Part shown: positions 16,909-26,032 of the stretch, piece after piece | How positions within the stretch are numbered: the stretch's first letter is position 1 | Layout of the letters: each line of letters begins with the position of its first letter | Assembly (NCBI RefSeq): GCF_001623875.1 | Contig: NZ_LWAE01000002.1 | Location: forward strand, 496,001-560,000 | Reading direction: 5' to 3' | Length of the DNA stretch: 64,000 nucleotides | Origin: Clostridium magnum DSM 2767 | GTDB taxonomy: Bacteria; Bacillota; Clostridia; Clostridiales; Clostridiaceae | Notes under the pieces: generated by a model | Told to the model about the DNA's origin: nothing | Databases searched by the model: none | Seen by the model: only the letters and a program-made list of their open reading frames with translations | Made by a program: the position numbers and the translations under genes

Positions 16909-17841
16909 GTGGATAAAAGAGCTGAAAAAATCATTGCAGAAGTAAGAAAGGTAATAAAAGGCAAAGATGATGTTGTTGAAAAAATTCTCACAGTTATTTT
17001 TGCCGACGGCCATATATTGCTTGAGGATGTTCCTGGTGTTGGAAAAACCAGTATGGCTGTTGCGTTTTCCAAGGCCATGAGTCTTGATTACCACCGTGTA
17101 CAGTTTACATACGATACAATGGCCAGCGATATTGTAGGATTCAGCGTTTATAACAAAAAAAATGACAGCTTTGAATATAAGCAAGGGGCAGCTTTTTGCA
17201 ACCTGTTTTTAGCGGATGAAATAAACCGTACATCCCCGAAAACTCAGGCGGCACTATTAGAAGTAATGGAAGAGGGCAGAGTAACTGTTGACGGGGTTAC
17301 ACGTAAGATACCGGAACCATTTATCTGCATCGCCACTCAGAACCCCACAGGAAGCGCTGGCACGCAGAATCTTCCGGAATCACAGCTTGACCGTTTTATG
17401 GTTCGCTTGACAATGGGCTATCCCAGTCTTGAGAGCCAGATTGATATTGTTAAAAATCGTCAGGCAGGGGACCCGATGAATACAGTTTCTCCTGTGATTT
17501 CCTTGGAAGAACTACTGGAAATTAAGCAGGACGTCCAAAAGATATTTGTGTCGGATGATGTGATTCGCTTTGGAATTGAACTTTGCGAAGCAACAAGAAA
17601 AATGGATATGGTGGAGCTAGGAGTGAGCCCTCGTGCTGCTCTTGCACTGATTCAGCTGGGAAAGGCAAATGCTTTGCTGAAAAGCAGAGATTATGTTATT
17701 CCGGAGGACATAAAATCGATATTTATTGATGTGTGTCGTCACAGACTTATTCTTAAACCACAGGCAAAAATAAAAAAAGAAACGGTAGAAAATGTGCTGG
17801 AATCTGTTTTGGATAAGATAAAAGCCCCTGCTATCGTATAA
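16909..17841 (+). CDS. MoxR family AAA+ ATPase
   Basis: The 310-residue protein has the MoxR layout: Walker A LEDVPGVGKTSM near residue 40, the segment RVQFTYDTMASDIVG, Walker B FLADEINRTSPKTQAALLEVMEEG near residue 105, sensor 1 ATQNP, and a C-terminal lid domain. MoxR proteins act as chaperone-like ATPases for protein or metal-cofactor assembly. They are usually encoded with a DUF58 protein and often a transglutaminase-like membrane protein, as here. The start is GTG after AGGAGATGAT. Codon use is GC-richer than in the flanking clostridial genes. Confidence 0.94.
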   Translation: MDKRAEKIIAEVRKVIKGKDDVVEKILTVIFADGHILLEDVPGVGKTSMAVAFSKAMSLDYHRVQFTYDTMASDIVGFSVYNKKNDSFEYKQGAAFCNLFLADEINRTSPKTQAALLEVMEEGRVTVDGVTRKIPEPFICIATQNPTGSAGTQNLPESQLDRFMVRLTMGYPSLESQIDIVKNRQAGDPMNTVSPVISLEELLEIKQDVQKIFVSDDVIRFGIELCEATRKMDMVELGVSPRAALALIQLGKANALLKSRDYVIPEDIKSIFIDVCRHRLILKPQAKIKKETVENVLESVLDKIKAPAIV

Positions 17842-17856
17842 ATGTCGGAGGAAAAA

Positions 17857-19017
17857 ATGCTGAAATATCGAATTCAATACCTGATTTTGTTTATTTCTAT
17901 TCTAGGATTATATATTTTTACAAACCAATATTTTATTTTTATATTACTTTTGTTTTTTTCAATCTTTCCTGTTTTTTCATTTATTTTATTAATCCTTTCT
18001 TACAGAAGGATTACGGTTGATTTTGAAATTCCCCATGAAATCAAAAAATCGGAAGCAGCGTTGATCAATTTCACACTAAACAATTCATCTTTTTTCCCCG
18101 TTTCAGGCGCAGTACTATATCTTACATGCCGCAATAACCTGACTGGTAAAGAGAGTGATATCAAAACGTTTTGCACCATAGGGAACAAAAACTTAAGCCA
18201 CATCTCATTCACAGTCTCAGATATGAATGCGGGTCAGATATCTGTAATTCTCAATAAAATGAAGGTCTGTGATTTTTTAGGTCTTTTTAGTTTGTCAAAA
18301 AACATTAACAATGACAAAAGCGCCCTGATTTATCCAGAAATATACGAAGTAAAAATTGCTATGCAACACCAGATGGAAATAAACGGGGACGGAGAACATT
18401 ACTCGAAAACCAAAAAAGGACAGGACGTCAATGATATATTTGCTTTACGGGAATATATCCCGGGAGATGAGACAAGGAAAATCCACTGGAAGCTTTCAGC
18501 AAAGCAAAGCAAACTTATAGTGAGAGATTTTGGGCTTTCACTTAGTTATCCTATATTTTTACTACTAGAAATTTTTAATAATAAAAATGAAAATTGTGAT
18601 AAAACCCTCGATGCATGTATGATGACTTTTGTTTCCGTTTCTCAGTCACTGATTGAAAAGGGAATTTGTCATAACATTGCCTGGTACGACAGTGCCAGTG
18701 AAAGACTCATTGTGAAAGAAATCGAAAGCGTAGATGCACTGGAAGCTTATCTTCCCGATCTGCTTTCCATACAGTCTTATGATGAATATACGGCCGCTCT
18801 GAGATTTTATGAAGCAGGCAATTATCGTAATACTCAATTAGTCTTGTATTATATTACGACAAAACTAAATCCTGAAGAAATAGCGAAAAGAGCGTTATAT
18901 CAAACCGTTAAAACCATTTATGTAACAGAAGAAACGAAGGATATTGCGGACGATTCCAATATCACAACCGTTATGCCCAAGAATATCAAAGAAGATATCG
19001 GAAATATCATAATGTAA
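17857..19017 (+). CDS. DUF58 domain membrane protein (MoxR partner)
   Basis: The 386-residue protein has two N-terminal membrane helices, a beta-rich segment, and the DUF58 core with the signature DVNDIFALREYIPGDETRKIHWKLSAKQ shortened here to REYIPGDE and IHWKLSAK, near residues 200-220. A vWA-like C-terminal part follows. An ATG at 17842 is in frame directly after the moxR stop. The ATG at 17857 is 5 bases from TCGGAGG and is preferred. It probably works with the adjacent ATPase; the DUF58 function is not established. Confidence 0.9.
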   Translation: MLKYRIQYLILFISILGLYIFTNQYFIFILLLFFSIFPVFSFILLILSYRRITVDFEIPHEIKKSEAALINFTLNNSSFFPVSGAVLYLTCRNNLTGKESDIKTFCTIGNKNLSHISFTVSDMNAGQISVILNKMKVCDFLGLFSLSKNINNDKSALIYPEIYEVKIAMQHQMEINGDGEHYSKTKKGQDVNDIFALREYIPGDETRKIHWKLSAKQSKLIVRDFGLSLSYPIFLLLEIFNNKNENCDKTLDACMMTFVSVSQSLIEKGICHNIAWYDSASERLIVKEIESVDALEAYLPDLLSIQSYDEYTAALRFYEAGNYRNTQLVLYYITTKLNPEEIAKRALYQTVKTIYVTEETKDIADDSNITTVMPKNIKEDIGNIIM

Positions 19018-19033
19018 TCGGAGCGTGATAAAG

Positions 19034-21343
19034 ATGCAGATTTTGCAAATACAAAAACAAATAAATAAATCTCAAAGGGCATCAAAGATATATGTTTTGG
19101 CTTCAAGCATCATTCTGACCGCTTGCAGTTTTCTATGCCTGTTGAGCACTTTTGATTTCCCGTGCTCCAGTGTTTTTATTATAATTTTAAGCATATTGAT
19201 ACCGGCAGCTTTATATTATTTATCAATCAGCAAGTTCGGCAAATTTTTAAATATGTTTTTGCCGATGCTTATTGCCTTATATTTTCTTGTTGCATATCAG
19301 GTGGTTTGGAAGGGCTATTTAATAATTGCAAACAGCATTATTACAAAAATCGACCGCTTTAATCATCTGGGCATATTGACTTACGATATAGGTTCCACTG
19401 CCAATGTGAATTTATACACAATTATGGCGCTGATTCCAGTGATTCTGATATTCGCAGATCTAATTGTGATAAGTATAAAACAGGGGCTGTTTGTACCCGT
19501 AATTCTGCTCACGTTACCCTTTGTGTTTGCAACTATTTACTTTCGTGCATACGCTGTTTTGCCCGTTGTGGTTTTTATGATTATTATTTGGGCAGTACTT
19601 TTTTCCAACACTCTTACTGAAAGGTTTATTTCATTGAGAAGAACTGCTTGGGTATTAATTGTTGCCGCTTTATTTGGTATTTTTATAGTATTTTTTATTC
19701 CTTATAATAAATACATCCCATTGCAAACAACAAACAACGTAAGACTCAGTATTGCTCACGGGATAGAAAGTTTGCGTTATAATTACGGAGCAAAAAAAGT
19801 ATTGGTGGATCGTCTGCCGGAGGGGGACTTAAAAAATGCAAAGACTTTGTCCTATACCGATGAAATCGTAATGAAAGTAAAAATGCAAAAGCCATCTTCT
19901 GTCTACCTGAAAGGGTATGTCGGCAGTATTTACAGCAATAACAGCTGGAATAGTCTCTCTGGGACTGTTTACGGCGGAGATTTTACAGGGCTCTTTGAAT
20001 GGATTGGGAAAAATAACTTTTACCCGCAAAGCCAAATTTCTTCATTATGCGGCGTCAGACCGGAATTAGGTAAAGTCAACATATCTGTAGAGAATATAGC
20101 TCTTGAGAGCAAATATATCTATACCCCTTATGAAACAGTCTCCATGGGGGATTTGTCGCCCAAAAATGTTAAATATGAGAAAGATGGAGAGATAAACAGC
20201 TCCGGATTGTTTGGAACAAGAAGTTATTCTTTTTCGATGTATTCCCCGTTATCTGCGGATTACGGAATTGCTAATTTAAATAAATGGGTCAAAGACAATA
20301 TTGACCACAATGCAAATTATGCAGAATACGAAAAAAATGAAATAGCATATAGGGCCTTTGTGTATAAGAACTATACTGATGTGCCAGCTGAAACAAAAAA
20401 AATCCTTGAAGAATGTTTTGCAAAAGGGACGATTGATTCGTTAAAAAATAAGTATTATCAGTCAGTGGTTGATTTTTTACGCAAATGCTATTTGCAGAAA
20501 TTCACCTATTCAACGGAAATAGAAAAGCTGCCTGCAGGCAGCGATTTTATCGCAAATTTTCTTAAAACCGGCAGTGGCTATGACATTCATTTCGCGACGC
20601 TTTCCGTCATGTTTTTACGCAGTGCAGGAATTCCTGCAAGGTATGTGGAGGGATATTACCTGCCTCATAGTTATGTTGATATTTACGGGAAAACCCCAAA
20701 TACAGTAATTGACGTCAAAGATTCCTTCGCACATGCCTGGGCTGAAATTTATGTAGACGGAGTAGGCTGGGTTCCAGCGGAGTTAACGCCGGGTTACTTT
20801 AATCCAAGCAAAGATCCAGACAAGTCTATAGGGAAAGATGAAAAAATCGTAAAGAAAGACAAAAACTTTTATAATGATAAGGAAAAAGCATTGTCAAATG
20901 ACAGTGCGGTTAAGGCAAAGAAAAACACGAAATTCAACCCTTTATTCTTTATAATAGCTGCTGCAGCAGTTCTGCTATTCATAATTATCCTTTTAACGCT
21001 TAAAGCAATAAGAAGAAAGGGGTTTGTTCAATCGGATAAGATTAAAGCAGCCCTAAAGATATATGCTTATGCTGCAAAGCTGATGAAAATTGACGGGATA
21101 ATAATAGATCATCATTCAGCTTATGAATCATCAGACGAAATATCCCAAAAATATGATCAACTAACAGGGATGAGTTATAAAGAATTTTTAAAAATTGTAT
21201 ATAAAGCACGCTTTGGCCCTAGGTCGCCTGATGCACAGGAATTTGCTTATATGCAAAGTTTTATAAACAGCCTTGCAAAACAAATCTATATTAAGCAAGG
21301 CTTCGGTAAAAAACTTATTATAAAAATATTAGGACTGATTTGA
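19034..21343 (+). CDS. Transglutaminase-like membrane protein with altered catalytic site
   Basis: The 769-residue protein has about six N-terminal membrane helices (to residue 200), an extracytoplasmic region, a transglutaminase-like core around residues 500-590, and a C-terminal helix (about 640-660) with a cytoplasmic tail. In the core, GSGYDIHFATLSVMFLRSAG has Asp where active enzymes usually have Cys (GYC). The later His is kept (AHAWAEIY) and the acidic position reads PAELTPGY. Cysteine chemistry is therefore unlikely, although this variant may be shared by a subfamily. The GTG at 19025 is in frame, but the ATG at 19034 fits the GGAG site better. It forms one operon with moxR and DUF58. 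Confidence 0.88.
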   Translation: MQILQIQKQINKSQRASKIYVLASSIILTACSFLCLLSTFDFPCSSVFIIILSILIPAALYYLSISKFGKFLNMFLPMLIALYFLVAYQVVWKGYLIIANSIITKIDRFNHLGILTYDIGSTANVNLYTIMALIPVILIFADLIVISIKQGLFVPVILLTLPFVFATIYFRAYAVLPVVVFMIIIWAVLFSNTLTERFISLRRTAWVLIVAALFGIFIVFFIPYNKYIPLQTTNNVRLSIAHGIESLRYNYGAKKVLVDRLPEGDLKNAKTLSYTDEIVMKVKMQKPSSVYLKGYVGSIYSNNSWNSLSGTVYGGDFTGLFEWIGKNNFYPQSQISSLCGVRPELGKVNISVENIALESKYIYTPYETVSMGDLSPKNVKYEKDGEINSSGLFGTRSYSFSMYSPLSADYGIANLNKWVKDNIDHNANYAEYEKNEIAYRAFVYKNYTDVPAETKKILEECFAKGTIDSLKNKYYQSVVDFLRKCYLQKFTYSTEIEKLPAGSDFIANFLKTGSGYDIHFATLSVMFLRSAGIPARYVEGYYLPHSYVDIYGKTPNTVIDVKDSFAHAWAEIYVDGVGWVPAELTPGYFNPSKDPDKSIGKDEKIVKKDKNFYNDKEKALSNDSAVKAKKNTKFNPLFFIIAAAAVLLFIIILLTLKAIRRKGFVQSDKIKAALKIYAYAAKLMKIDGIIIDHHSAYESSDEISQKYDQLTGMSYKEFLKIVYKARFGPRSPDAQEFAYMQSFINSLAKQIYIKQGFGKKLIIKILGLI

Positions 21344-21365
21344 ATGGTTCCTTTTCCTCAATTTT

Positions 21366-21492
21366 CCGATGACTACCCGCTCTAATACTTCTCTTCCTAT
21401 CGTCAGAGAAGTATTAGAGCGGGTACGTCCCTGGATTCGTTCAACTAAGAATCAGATGAGATTTGAAACCTCACCTGATTCAAGTTTACACT
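21366..21492 (-). mobile_element. Two-hairpin IS200/IS605-like nonautonomous element, copy 3
   Basis: In minus orientation, this copy follows ATGA (TCAT at 21493-21496) and ends at 21366. Both hairpins are intact. The second, AATACTTCTC with GAGAAGTATT, is a perfect long stem whose sequence differs from copies 2 and 4 on both arms. The paired changes are covariation evidence for a folded RNA or single-stranded DNA. It sits between the transglutaminase-like gene and the next surface gene, inside the GC-richer island, so it arrived after or with the island. Confidence 0.75.
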
Positions 21493-21517
21493 TCATAACA
21501 GTACGGAGGGAAGCACA

Positions 21518-23521
21518 ATGAAAAAATCCAAGATGTTCACATGCTTTTTATTTACGCTAATTATTGTTTTTGTATGCAGTATTTCTGTGTCTGCGAATGT
21601 ATGGGTATTCGGTTCGTCCGGGACGGGGAATAACCCCTTCACGGCAAAAGGCTTTGCTATAAAAACAGAAAGTGGTCAAGTTAAGTGGCTGTACAGTAAG
21701 TTTTCCAACGGTGGATACGATGCCAACGGTGATATCATTATGCAGGACGGGGGAACTAGCTATACAGGTAACGATTGGGGATTGAAGTATATAAGTGCTG
21801 CGAAGTCCGATGGAAAGTCCTATGATCTCTTTGCAATGACCAACAGGAATCCGAAAGTTTATAATTATATGTTTGCTTATAAAAAGCAAAGTCAAAAGGG
21901 TAAATTTACCCCTATATCAAACTTTACCTCGTGCTTAGGGGCTCCTATTCAAACCAGTGTAGATTTATTGGAATTTCCAAATGGGATCGATCATGAGTTG
22001 GCAATCCCCATTAACAATTTTGTTTTTGAACCCGGTACTTTATATGAATTTGGTTTTCAGCAGGGTATGAGGGCAAATAATGGAATTTCACTGGTTTTGA
22101 GTGGTGACAGCATCGGTCATTATTATGGTTATCTTAAGTATCCTTTTTCTCCAGATGAGCAGGCATTATATGACAGAAAGAAATATGAGGAATACCAGTT
22201 TATTTCAAGCTACACACCAGTTGCCGGAACGGATTATTTTAACGTAAACTTTGTACCTATGAGGTTTTCCGTACAGACCTTTGCCGATTTATCCGCTTGG
22301 AATACCACTGCGGCAGAGGTACAGTCATTTATAGATGGTATGACGCAAAGCAATTATGACAGCGGTAGGTGGTCTAAAACTAATATCGACAATTTAAAAG
22401 CAGAGCTCAGTTCCATGCAGAATGAAGCGGATAACGTAGTGAAATATCAGCTGAAAGCGGAGGCAGACCAAAGCATAGCCCAAATGATAAATAAAATTAC
22501 CAATGATATGAATTCAGCAAAAACAACAGATATGACAAAACTTGATGCAAAGCTACAAGCTGCCAAGGATTTTTATGACGATGCAAAAAACAATGTTGGA
22601 ACTGAAGTTGGTAACTATTTAAAGGAATCGGTAGATACCTTAAAGCAGACCATCGATACCGCAAGTGCCATTACCAATCAGAGTCCGCAATCGGATATCG
22701 ACAGTGCTGTCAAAGAACTTGATAATGCAATCATTAATGTAAAAGCATCACAGAAGACAGATAAAATCGTATTAAATGATTATGTCAATGGAATTACAGT
22801 AACGTTAAACAGAGGCAGCGTACCAGATAACGTTTCTTTGATTGTCAACAGAGTGGATGCTGCGGATCAAAGATATAGAACTTACAAGGATTCCATTGGA
22901 GAAAATGTAAAAGAAATCGAAATTTTTAGTTTACTTTTATATTCAGGTGACAAGAAAATTCAGCCAAGTAAGCCTATGACAGTTCAGTTTCCTGTACCTG
23001 ACTCCATGAAAAGCAATGATATCTCGGCTTACTTATCAGGGGACGATTTAAAGTCAGGTAAAGTATCATCCGTTCGTATGGAAAGCTTTGTTCAAGTGAA
23101 CAGTAGCACCACCGGCTATTTTTCATTGGTGAGTTCTGGCAAAGCCATAGTGACTTCTACCGCGGATAATTCAAAGACTGATGACAGTTCAACAGAAGCT
23201 GTCACTAAGACAGCTTCCAAGGACAATGTTAATGTAACCAAGCAAACAGATTTGAACACGAAAAAGAACTCGTACGAAAAAGAAAAGTTACTTGACATTA
23301 CTGCCGGAGCAGGAAATACGACAATGTCTGTTACACTAAAGGGAGAAAATAGACCGCAAGAAAAAATTGCCGTTACAGTAATTCCAGTGTCTGAGGTTTT
23401 GAAAAAAGGTAATCCTTTTTGGCTGCTGTTAAGCGCAGCGGTATTGGGGATTTTTGGCGCAGTTAACGGCGGAGTCCTAATTATTAGGAAAATTAAAAAA
23501 GGAGTAAGTCTCCGACGGTAA
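21518..23521 (+). CDS. Membrane-anchored surface protein with FIVAR-like helical domain
   Basis: The 667-residue protein has a signal peptide (cleavage near residue 26), a 250-residue Trp/Tyr/Gly-rich N-terminal domain, and a helical region (about 265-410) resembling FIVAR-type surface modules. A beta domain (about 415-530) and a Ser/Thr/Lys linker follow. A C-terminal helix (PFWLLLSAAVLGIFGAVNGG) ends in a basic tail, so it stays in the membrane. I do not recognise the N-terminal domain. The start is ATG after ACGGAGGGAA. Composition matches the moxR genes, so it is part of the same island and may be the module's surface target. Confidence 0.75.
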   Translation: MKKSKMFTCFLFTLIIVFVCSISVSANVWVFGSSGTGNNPFTAKGFAIKTESGQVKWLYSKFSNGGYDANGDIIMQDGGTSYTGNDWGLKYISAAKSDGKSYDLFAMTNRNPKVYNYMFAYKKQSQKGKFTPISNFTSCLGAPIQTSVDLLEFPNGIDHELAIPINNFVFEPGTLYEFGFQQGMRANNGISLVLSGDSIGHYYGYLKYPFSPDEQALYDRKKYEEYQFISSYTPVAGTDYFNVNFVPMRFSVQTFADLSAWNTTAAEVQSFIDGMTQSNYDSGRWSKTNIDNLKAELSSMQNEADNVVKYQLKAEADQSIAQMINKITNDMNSAKTTDMTKLDAKLQAAKDFYDDAKNNVGTEVGNYLKESVDTLKQTIDTASAITNQSPQSDIDSAVKELDNAIINVKASQKTDKIVLNDYVNGITVTLNRGSVPDNVSLIVNRVDAADQRYRTYKDSIGENVKEIEIFSLLLYSGDKKIQPSKPMTVQFPVPDSMKSNDISAYLSGDDLKSGKVSSVRMESFVQVNSSTTGYFSLVSSGKAIVTSTADNSKTDDSSTEAVTKTASKDNVNVTKQTDLNTKKNSYEKEKLLDITAGAGNTTMSVTLKGENRPQEKIAVTVIPVSEVLKKGNPFWLLLSAAVLGIFGAVNGGVLIIRKIKKGVSLRR

Positions 23522-23576
23522 AAATGTATTGGATTACATCACTAGTACTTTAAGTAAAGTTAAAAACATCTATATA
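23518..23576 (+). pseudogene. Fragment of a CWB2 surface-protein gene
   Basis: The 59 bases after GTAAAAATGT match the CWB2 coding sequence at 48868-48926 almost base for base. The encoded segment corresponds to NVLDYITSTLSK.KNIYI in the first CWB2 repeat of the surface proteins. The match starts at the stop codon of the preceding gene and ends abruptly. This is the scar of a deleted CWB2 gene and marks the right edge of the island. Confidence 0.8.
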
Positions 23577-23580
23577 TGAA

Positions 23581-23627
23581 AAAATAAAAGATAGGAGTTG
23601 CTAAAAGTGGCCCCTATCTTTTATTTT
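23581..23627 (+). terminator. Rho-independent terminator
   Basis: AAAATAAAAGATAGG pairs perfectly with CCTATCTTTTATTTT (23613-23627). It ends the island transcript. Confidence 0.88.
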
Positions 23628-24144
23628 CTATAACTTATAAATTATTCTGTTTTATATGTTTATTTTAAAGGTTTGATCTTAGATTTTATACAAAAAAGCA
23701 TTTTACAATTCGAATTTTATATGAATGATTTAACGTTTTATGATATTTATCTACCAATAGTACTAATATTGTGGAAAATTGTTTGTTGAAATTTTGTTAT
23801 TTCATACAAAATTATAAAATAGCAATAATATCGAATATTGAAAAAATAATCCATATGTATTATAATGGGGTAAAACATGGTATAACATTAAAAATGTGTT
23901 AAAAAAATGGTGATTTCCATTATTATATTATGTTTTATTATGTTTCTCTAAGTCGATTTTATTTAAGTGATGTACGTAAACGGAAGAAACGTTGTTATAA
24001 GTAATAATATTGTATTAAGTTGGTAGGTGTAATCATAACATATATGTAGGTTTAAGGATGATTTTATAATATAACTCATGAATTCATAATAATGCAACCG
24101 ATGTGAATATGGTTTTTAATAATATTTTTAGAAAGGAGCATAAA
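23628..24144. other. AT-rich upstream region of the surface/ECF locus
   Basis: About 500 bases hold no gene. The sequence contains TAACATTAAAAATGTGTTA, an imperfect inverted repeat near 23883, and many TATAAT-like stretches. It probably carries the promoter of the genes from 24145 onward, but no single site stands out. Confidence 0.4.
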
Positions 24145-24951
24145 ATGAAAAATTTCAAACTAAAGTATGTTTTGTTTTTAATTGTTTTTTTATTCAGCAG
24201 CTTATTTATTAATGTAAGTGTTTATGCTGTAGGTCTTGGCATTCCTGGTTCAAGCGGGGGCAAGCCATTAAGTTATGTTTCTTGTACGCTTGAAGATGGA
24301 ACCAAAGTAGATGGTGGAGAGATATCAGCTTTGCAACCCAAATTTACACTGCAGTTTGACAAGAATATTGTTGACATGCTTGTTTGGGAAAAAAACAGAA
24401 AATCTGTCAGTATGTCTACAGATAATAACACAAATGTTGCCATTGATGTGAATAAAATAGATGATACTGTTGATTTTGATCATAGACAGCAAATTTTTGT
24501 ACAACCCCTAAAGCCATTAGAACCAGGGAAAACTTATCATATCAAAGTTGGTCCCAATTTAATAGCTAAGAATCTTCAATCTACTCTTGGTGTTACTACT
24601 GGGGGAAAAGGTATAGATGTTTCTTTTAAGACAAAGAAACAAAAAACGGCCCAAGGTACAAACACAACATCAGTTTCTAATCAAAATACATCCCCTAAAG
24701 ACAATGAAATAAAGAATTCAGAACAACCTAAAACAGAAAATAGTAATAGTTTAGAATCAAGTAATAATTCGAATAAACCATCAGCAGAACAAAAAGTAGG
24801 AGACAAAACTGTTAACAAAACAGAAAGTCTAATGGGAAACATGTCTACTTACTGGTTAGACTTTGTCATAGGGTTATTTATAATTGCATTGATAGCATTT
24901 GAAGTTATTAGGAGAAGAAAAAAAGGAAGGAGTAATAAGCCGAAGGTTTAG
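24145..24951 (+). CDS. Membrane-anchored SbsA-type Ig-like protein
   Basis: The 268-residue protein has a signal peptide (to VYA near residue 28). It has one SbsA/Big_5-type Ig-like domain (about 30-170: PKFTLQFDKNIVDMLVW, EPGKTYHIKVGPNLIAKNL), an Asn/Ser/Lys-rich linker, and a C-terminal helix with an RRRKKGR stop-transfer. The domain is a close paralogue of residues 625-770 of the CWB2 protein at 29500. A longer frame from 24103 exists, but GAAAGGAGC before 24145 fixes the start. It is followed within 12 bases by another anchored protein and then by an S-component candidate, so it may present ligand to the transporter. Confidence 0.82.
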   Translation: MKNFKLKYVLFLIVFLFSSLFINVSVYAVGLGIPGSSGGKPLSYVSCTLEDGTKVDGGEISALQPKFTLQFDKNIVDMLVWEKNRKSVSMSTDNNTNVAIDVNKIDDTVDFDHRQQIFVQPLKPLEPGKTYHIKVGPNLIAKNLQSTLGVTTGGKGIDVSFKTKKQKTAQGTNTTSVSNQNTSPKDNEIKNSEQPKTENSNSLESSNNSNKPSAEQKVGDKTVNKTESLMGNMSTYWLDFVIGLFIIALIAFEVIRRRKKGRSNKPKV

Positions 24952-24963
24952 AATAAGTGCATT

Positions 24964-25407
24964 ATGAAAGAGAAGAAAAATATAGTTATTAGTATATTGT
25001 TAATTATTTTAATTACAGCTGGCTCATACTTGTTGGAAAGTGTAGTAAAGAAACAAGGGGTAAACTCCGCCAAAATTATTAAGATAACAGAAAACAATAA
25101 GGTGGCTGCCTTCATTAGTGCAGAGGTATTGAAGCAATTGATGGAACAGTATATTGAGCAAGGGGAAAAAATTACGGATAAAGGACCATCATTACAATTA
25201 GTAATGAATGCTGCTGGTTATAGTAATTTTAAACAAATTGTTGTAAAAGGCAAAGTAGACAATAAATCTATTACTCTTAATAAAAATGATATAAATGACA
25301 AACTAGAGTTATATTTAGAAAACAATGGAACTGTAAACTTATATGAAAAAGGCAATAATTCAAATTTTATAGTTAAGGGAATAACGGAAATAAGCGTGGA
25401 AAAATAG
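24964..25407 (+). CDS. Small membrane-anchored extracytoplasmic protein
   Basis: The 147-residue protein has an N-terminal hydrophobic helix (residues 6-24), then an extracytoplasmic domain of about 100 residues. The pattern KGPSLQLVMNAAGYSNFKQIVVKGKV, read in pieces (KGPSLQLVMNAAG, then IVVKGKV), and TLNKNDINDKLELYL resemble the fold used by molybdopterin-oxidoreductase-like accessory domains, but no cofactor-binding Cys is present. I give no firm family. It lies between the Ig-like protein and the S-component candidate, with 9-12 base gaps, so it is probably a subunit of the same envelope complex. Confidence 0.7.
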   Translation: MKEKKNIVISILLIILITAGSYLLESVVKKQGVNSAKIIKITENNKVAAFISAEVLKQLMEQYIEQGEKITDKGPSLQLVMNAAGYSNFKQIVVKGKVDNKSITLNKNDINDKLELYLENNGTVNLYEKGNNSNFIVKGITEISVEK

Positions 25408-25416
25408 TTTGAAAGG

Positions 25417-26004
25417 ATGATGATATTGAAGGATGAAATAAAAGCAGAAGTCGTTGATAATTTGCCGCTGCAAAGATATATGTTTAATATGAACCTTACA
25501 GATGTACTAAGATCTACTATGTTTGGAGCTCTTGATGCAGTAGCAAACGATATATTACATATGCCTCTTCGAATGCCTGGGCATACAAGTGTTTGGTGGA
25601 TGGGTATTCTTTTGGTAGGAAAAGGTGTTATACCAAAATTCGGGTCAGGAATAATAATGGGAATAGTATCAGGTGTACTTGCTGTTATTTTTGGACTTGG
25701 AAAAGAAGGAATATTCGTCTTTTTTAAATACTTTATACCAGGCTTATTAATTGATATTATTGCTCCTTTATATAGACACAAGCTCGAGTCAGTGGTTGTA
25801 GGAGGTATATGCGGAGCTTTAATAAGTTTGTCAAAACTAGCAACCAGTATGGCTGTTGGAATTATTGTAAATATACCATTGTTATTTCTCACATTAGGAC
25901 TAGGTTATGTAGCCATCTGTCATGTGATATATGGTGCGATTGGAGGTGTTTTAGCGGCTATTATTATTAAGCGTTTGAAACCAAGATTAAGTAATTGGGA
26001 TTAA
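25417..26004 (+). CDS. Candidate ECF transporter S component
   Basis: The 195-residue protein has about six hydrophobic segments, as ECF S components do: MWWMGILLVGKG-like start of the core (VWWMGILLVGKGVIPKFG), GIVSGVLAVIFGLG, FIPGLLIDIIAPLY, GGICGALISLS, a long hydrophobic stretch, and GAIGGVLAAIIIKRL. EcfA1, EcfA2 and EcfT are encoded 9.4 kb downstream on the same strand. The substrate cannot be named from sequence. The start may be the ATG at 25417 or 25420, or the TTG at 25426, which has better spacing from GAAAGGA. The protein could also be another small-solute membrane protein, but size, topology and context favour an S component. Confidence 0.65.
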   Translation: MMILKDEIKAEVVDNLPLQRYMFNMNLTDVLRSTMFGALDAVANDILHMPLRMPGHTSVWWMGILLVGKGVIPKFGSGIIMGIVSGVLAVIFGLGKEGIFVFFKYFIPGLLIDIIAPLYRHKLESVVVGGICGALISLSKLATSMAVGIIVNIPLLFLTLGLGYVAICHVIYGAIGGVLAAIIIKRLKPRLSNWD

Positions 26005-26032
26005 ATCTTTTCAAAATAAGGGGGGGACTTTT

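Noticed and set aside
25218-25892. 224-codon open frame on the minus strand
   Set aside because: It lies antisense to two coherent membrane-protein genes, has no ribosome binding site and encodes low-complexity hydrophobic sequence.
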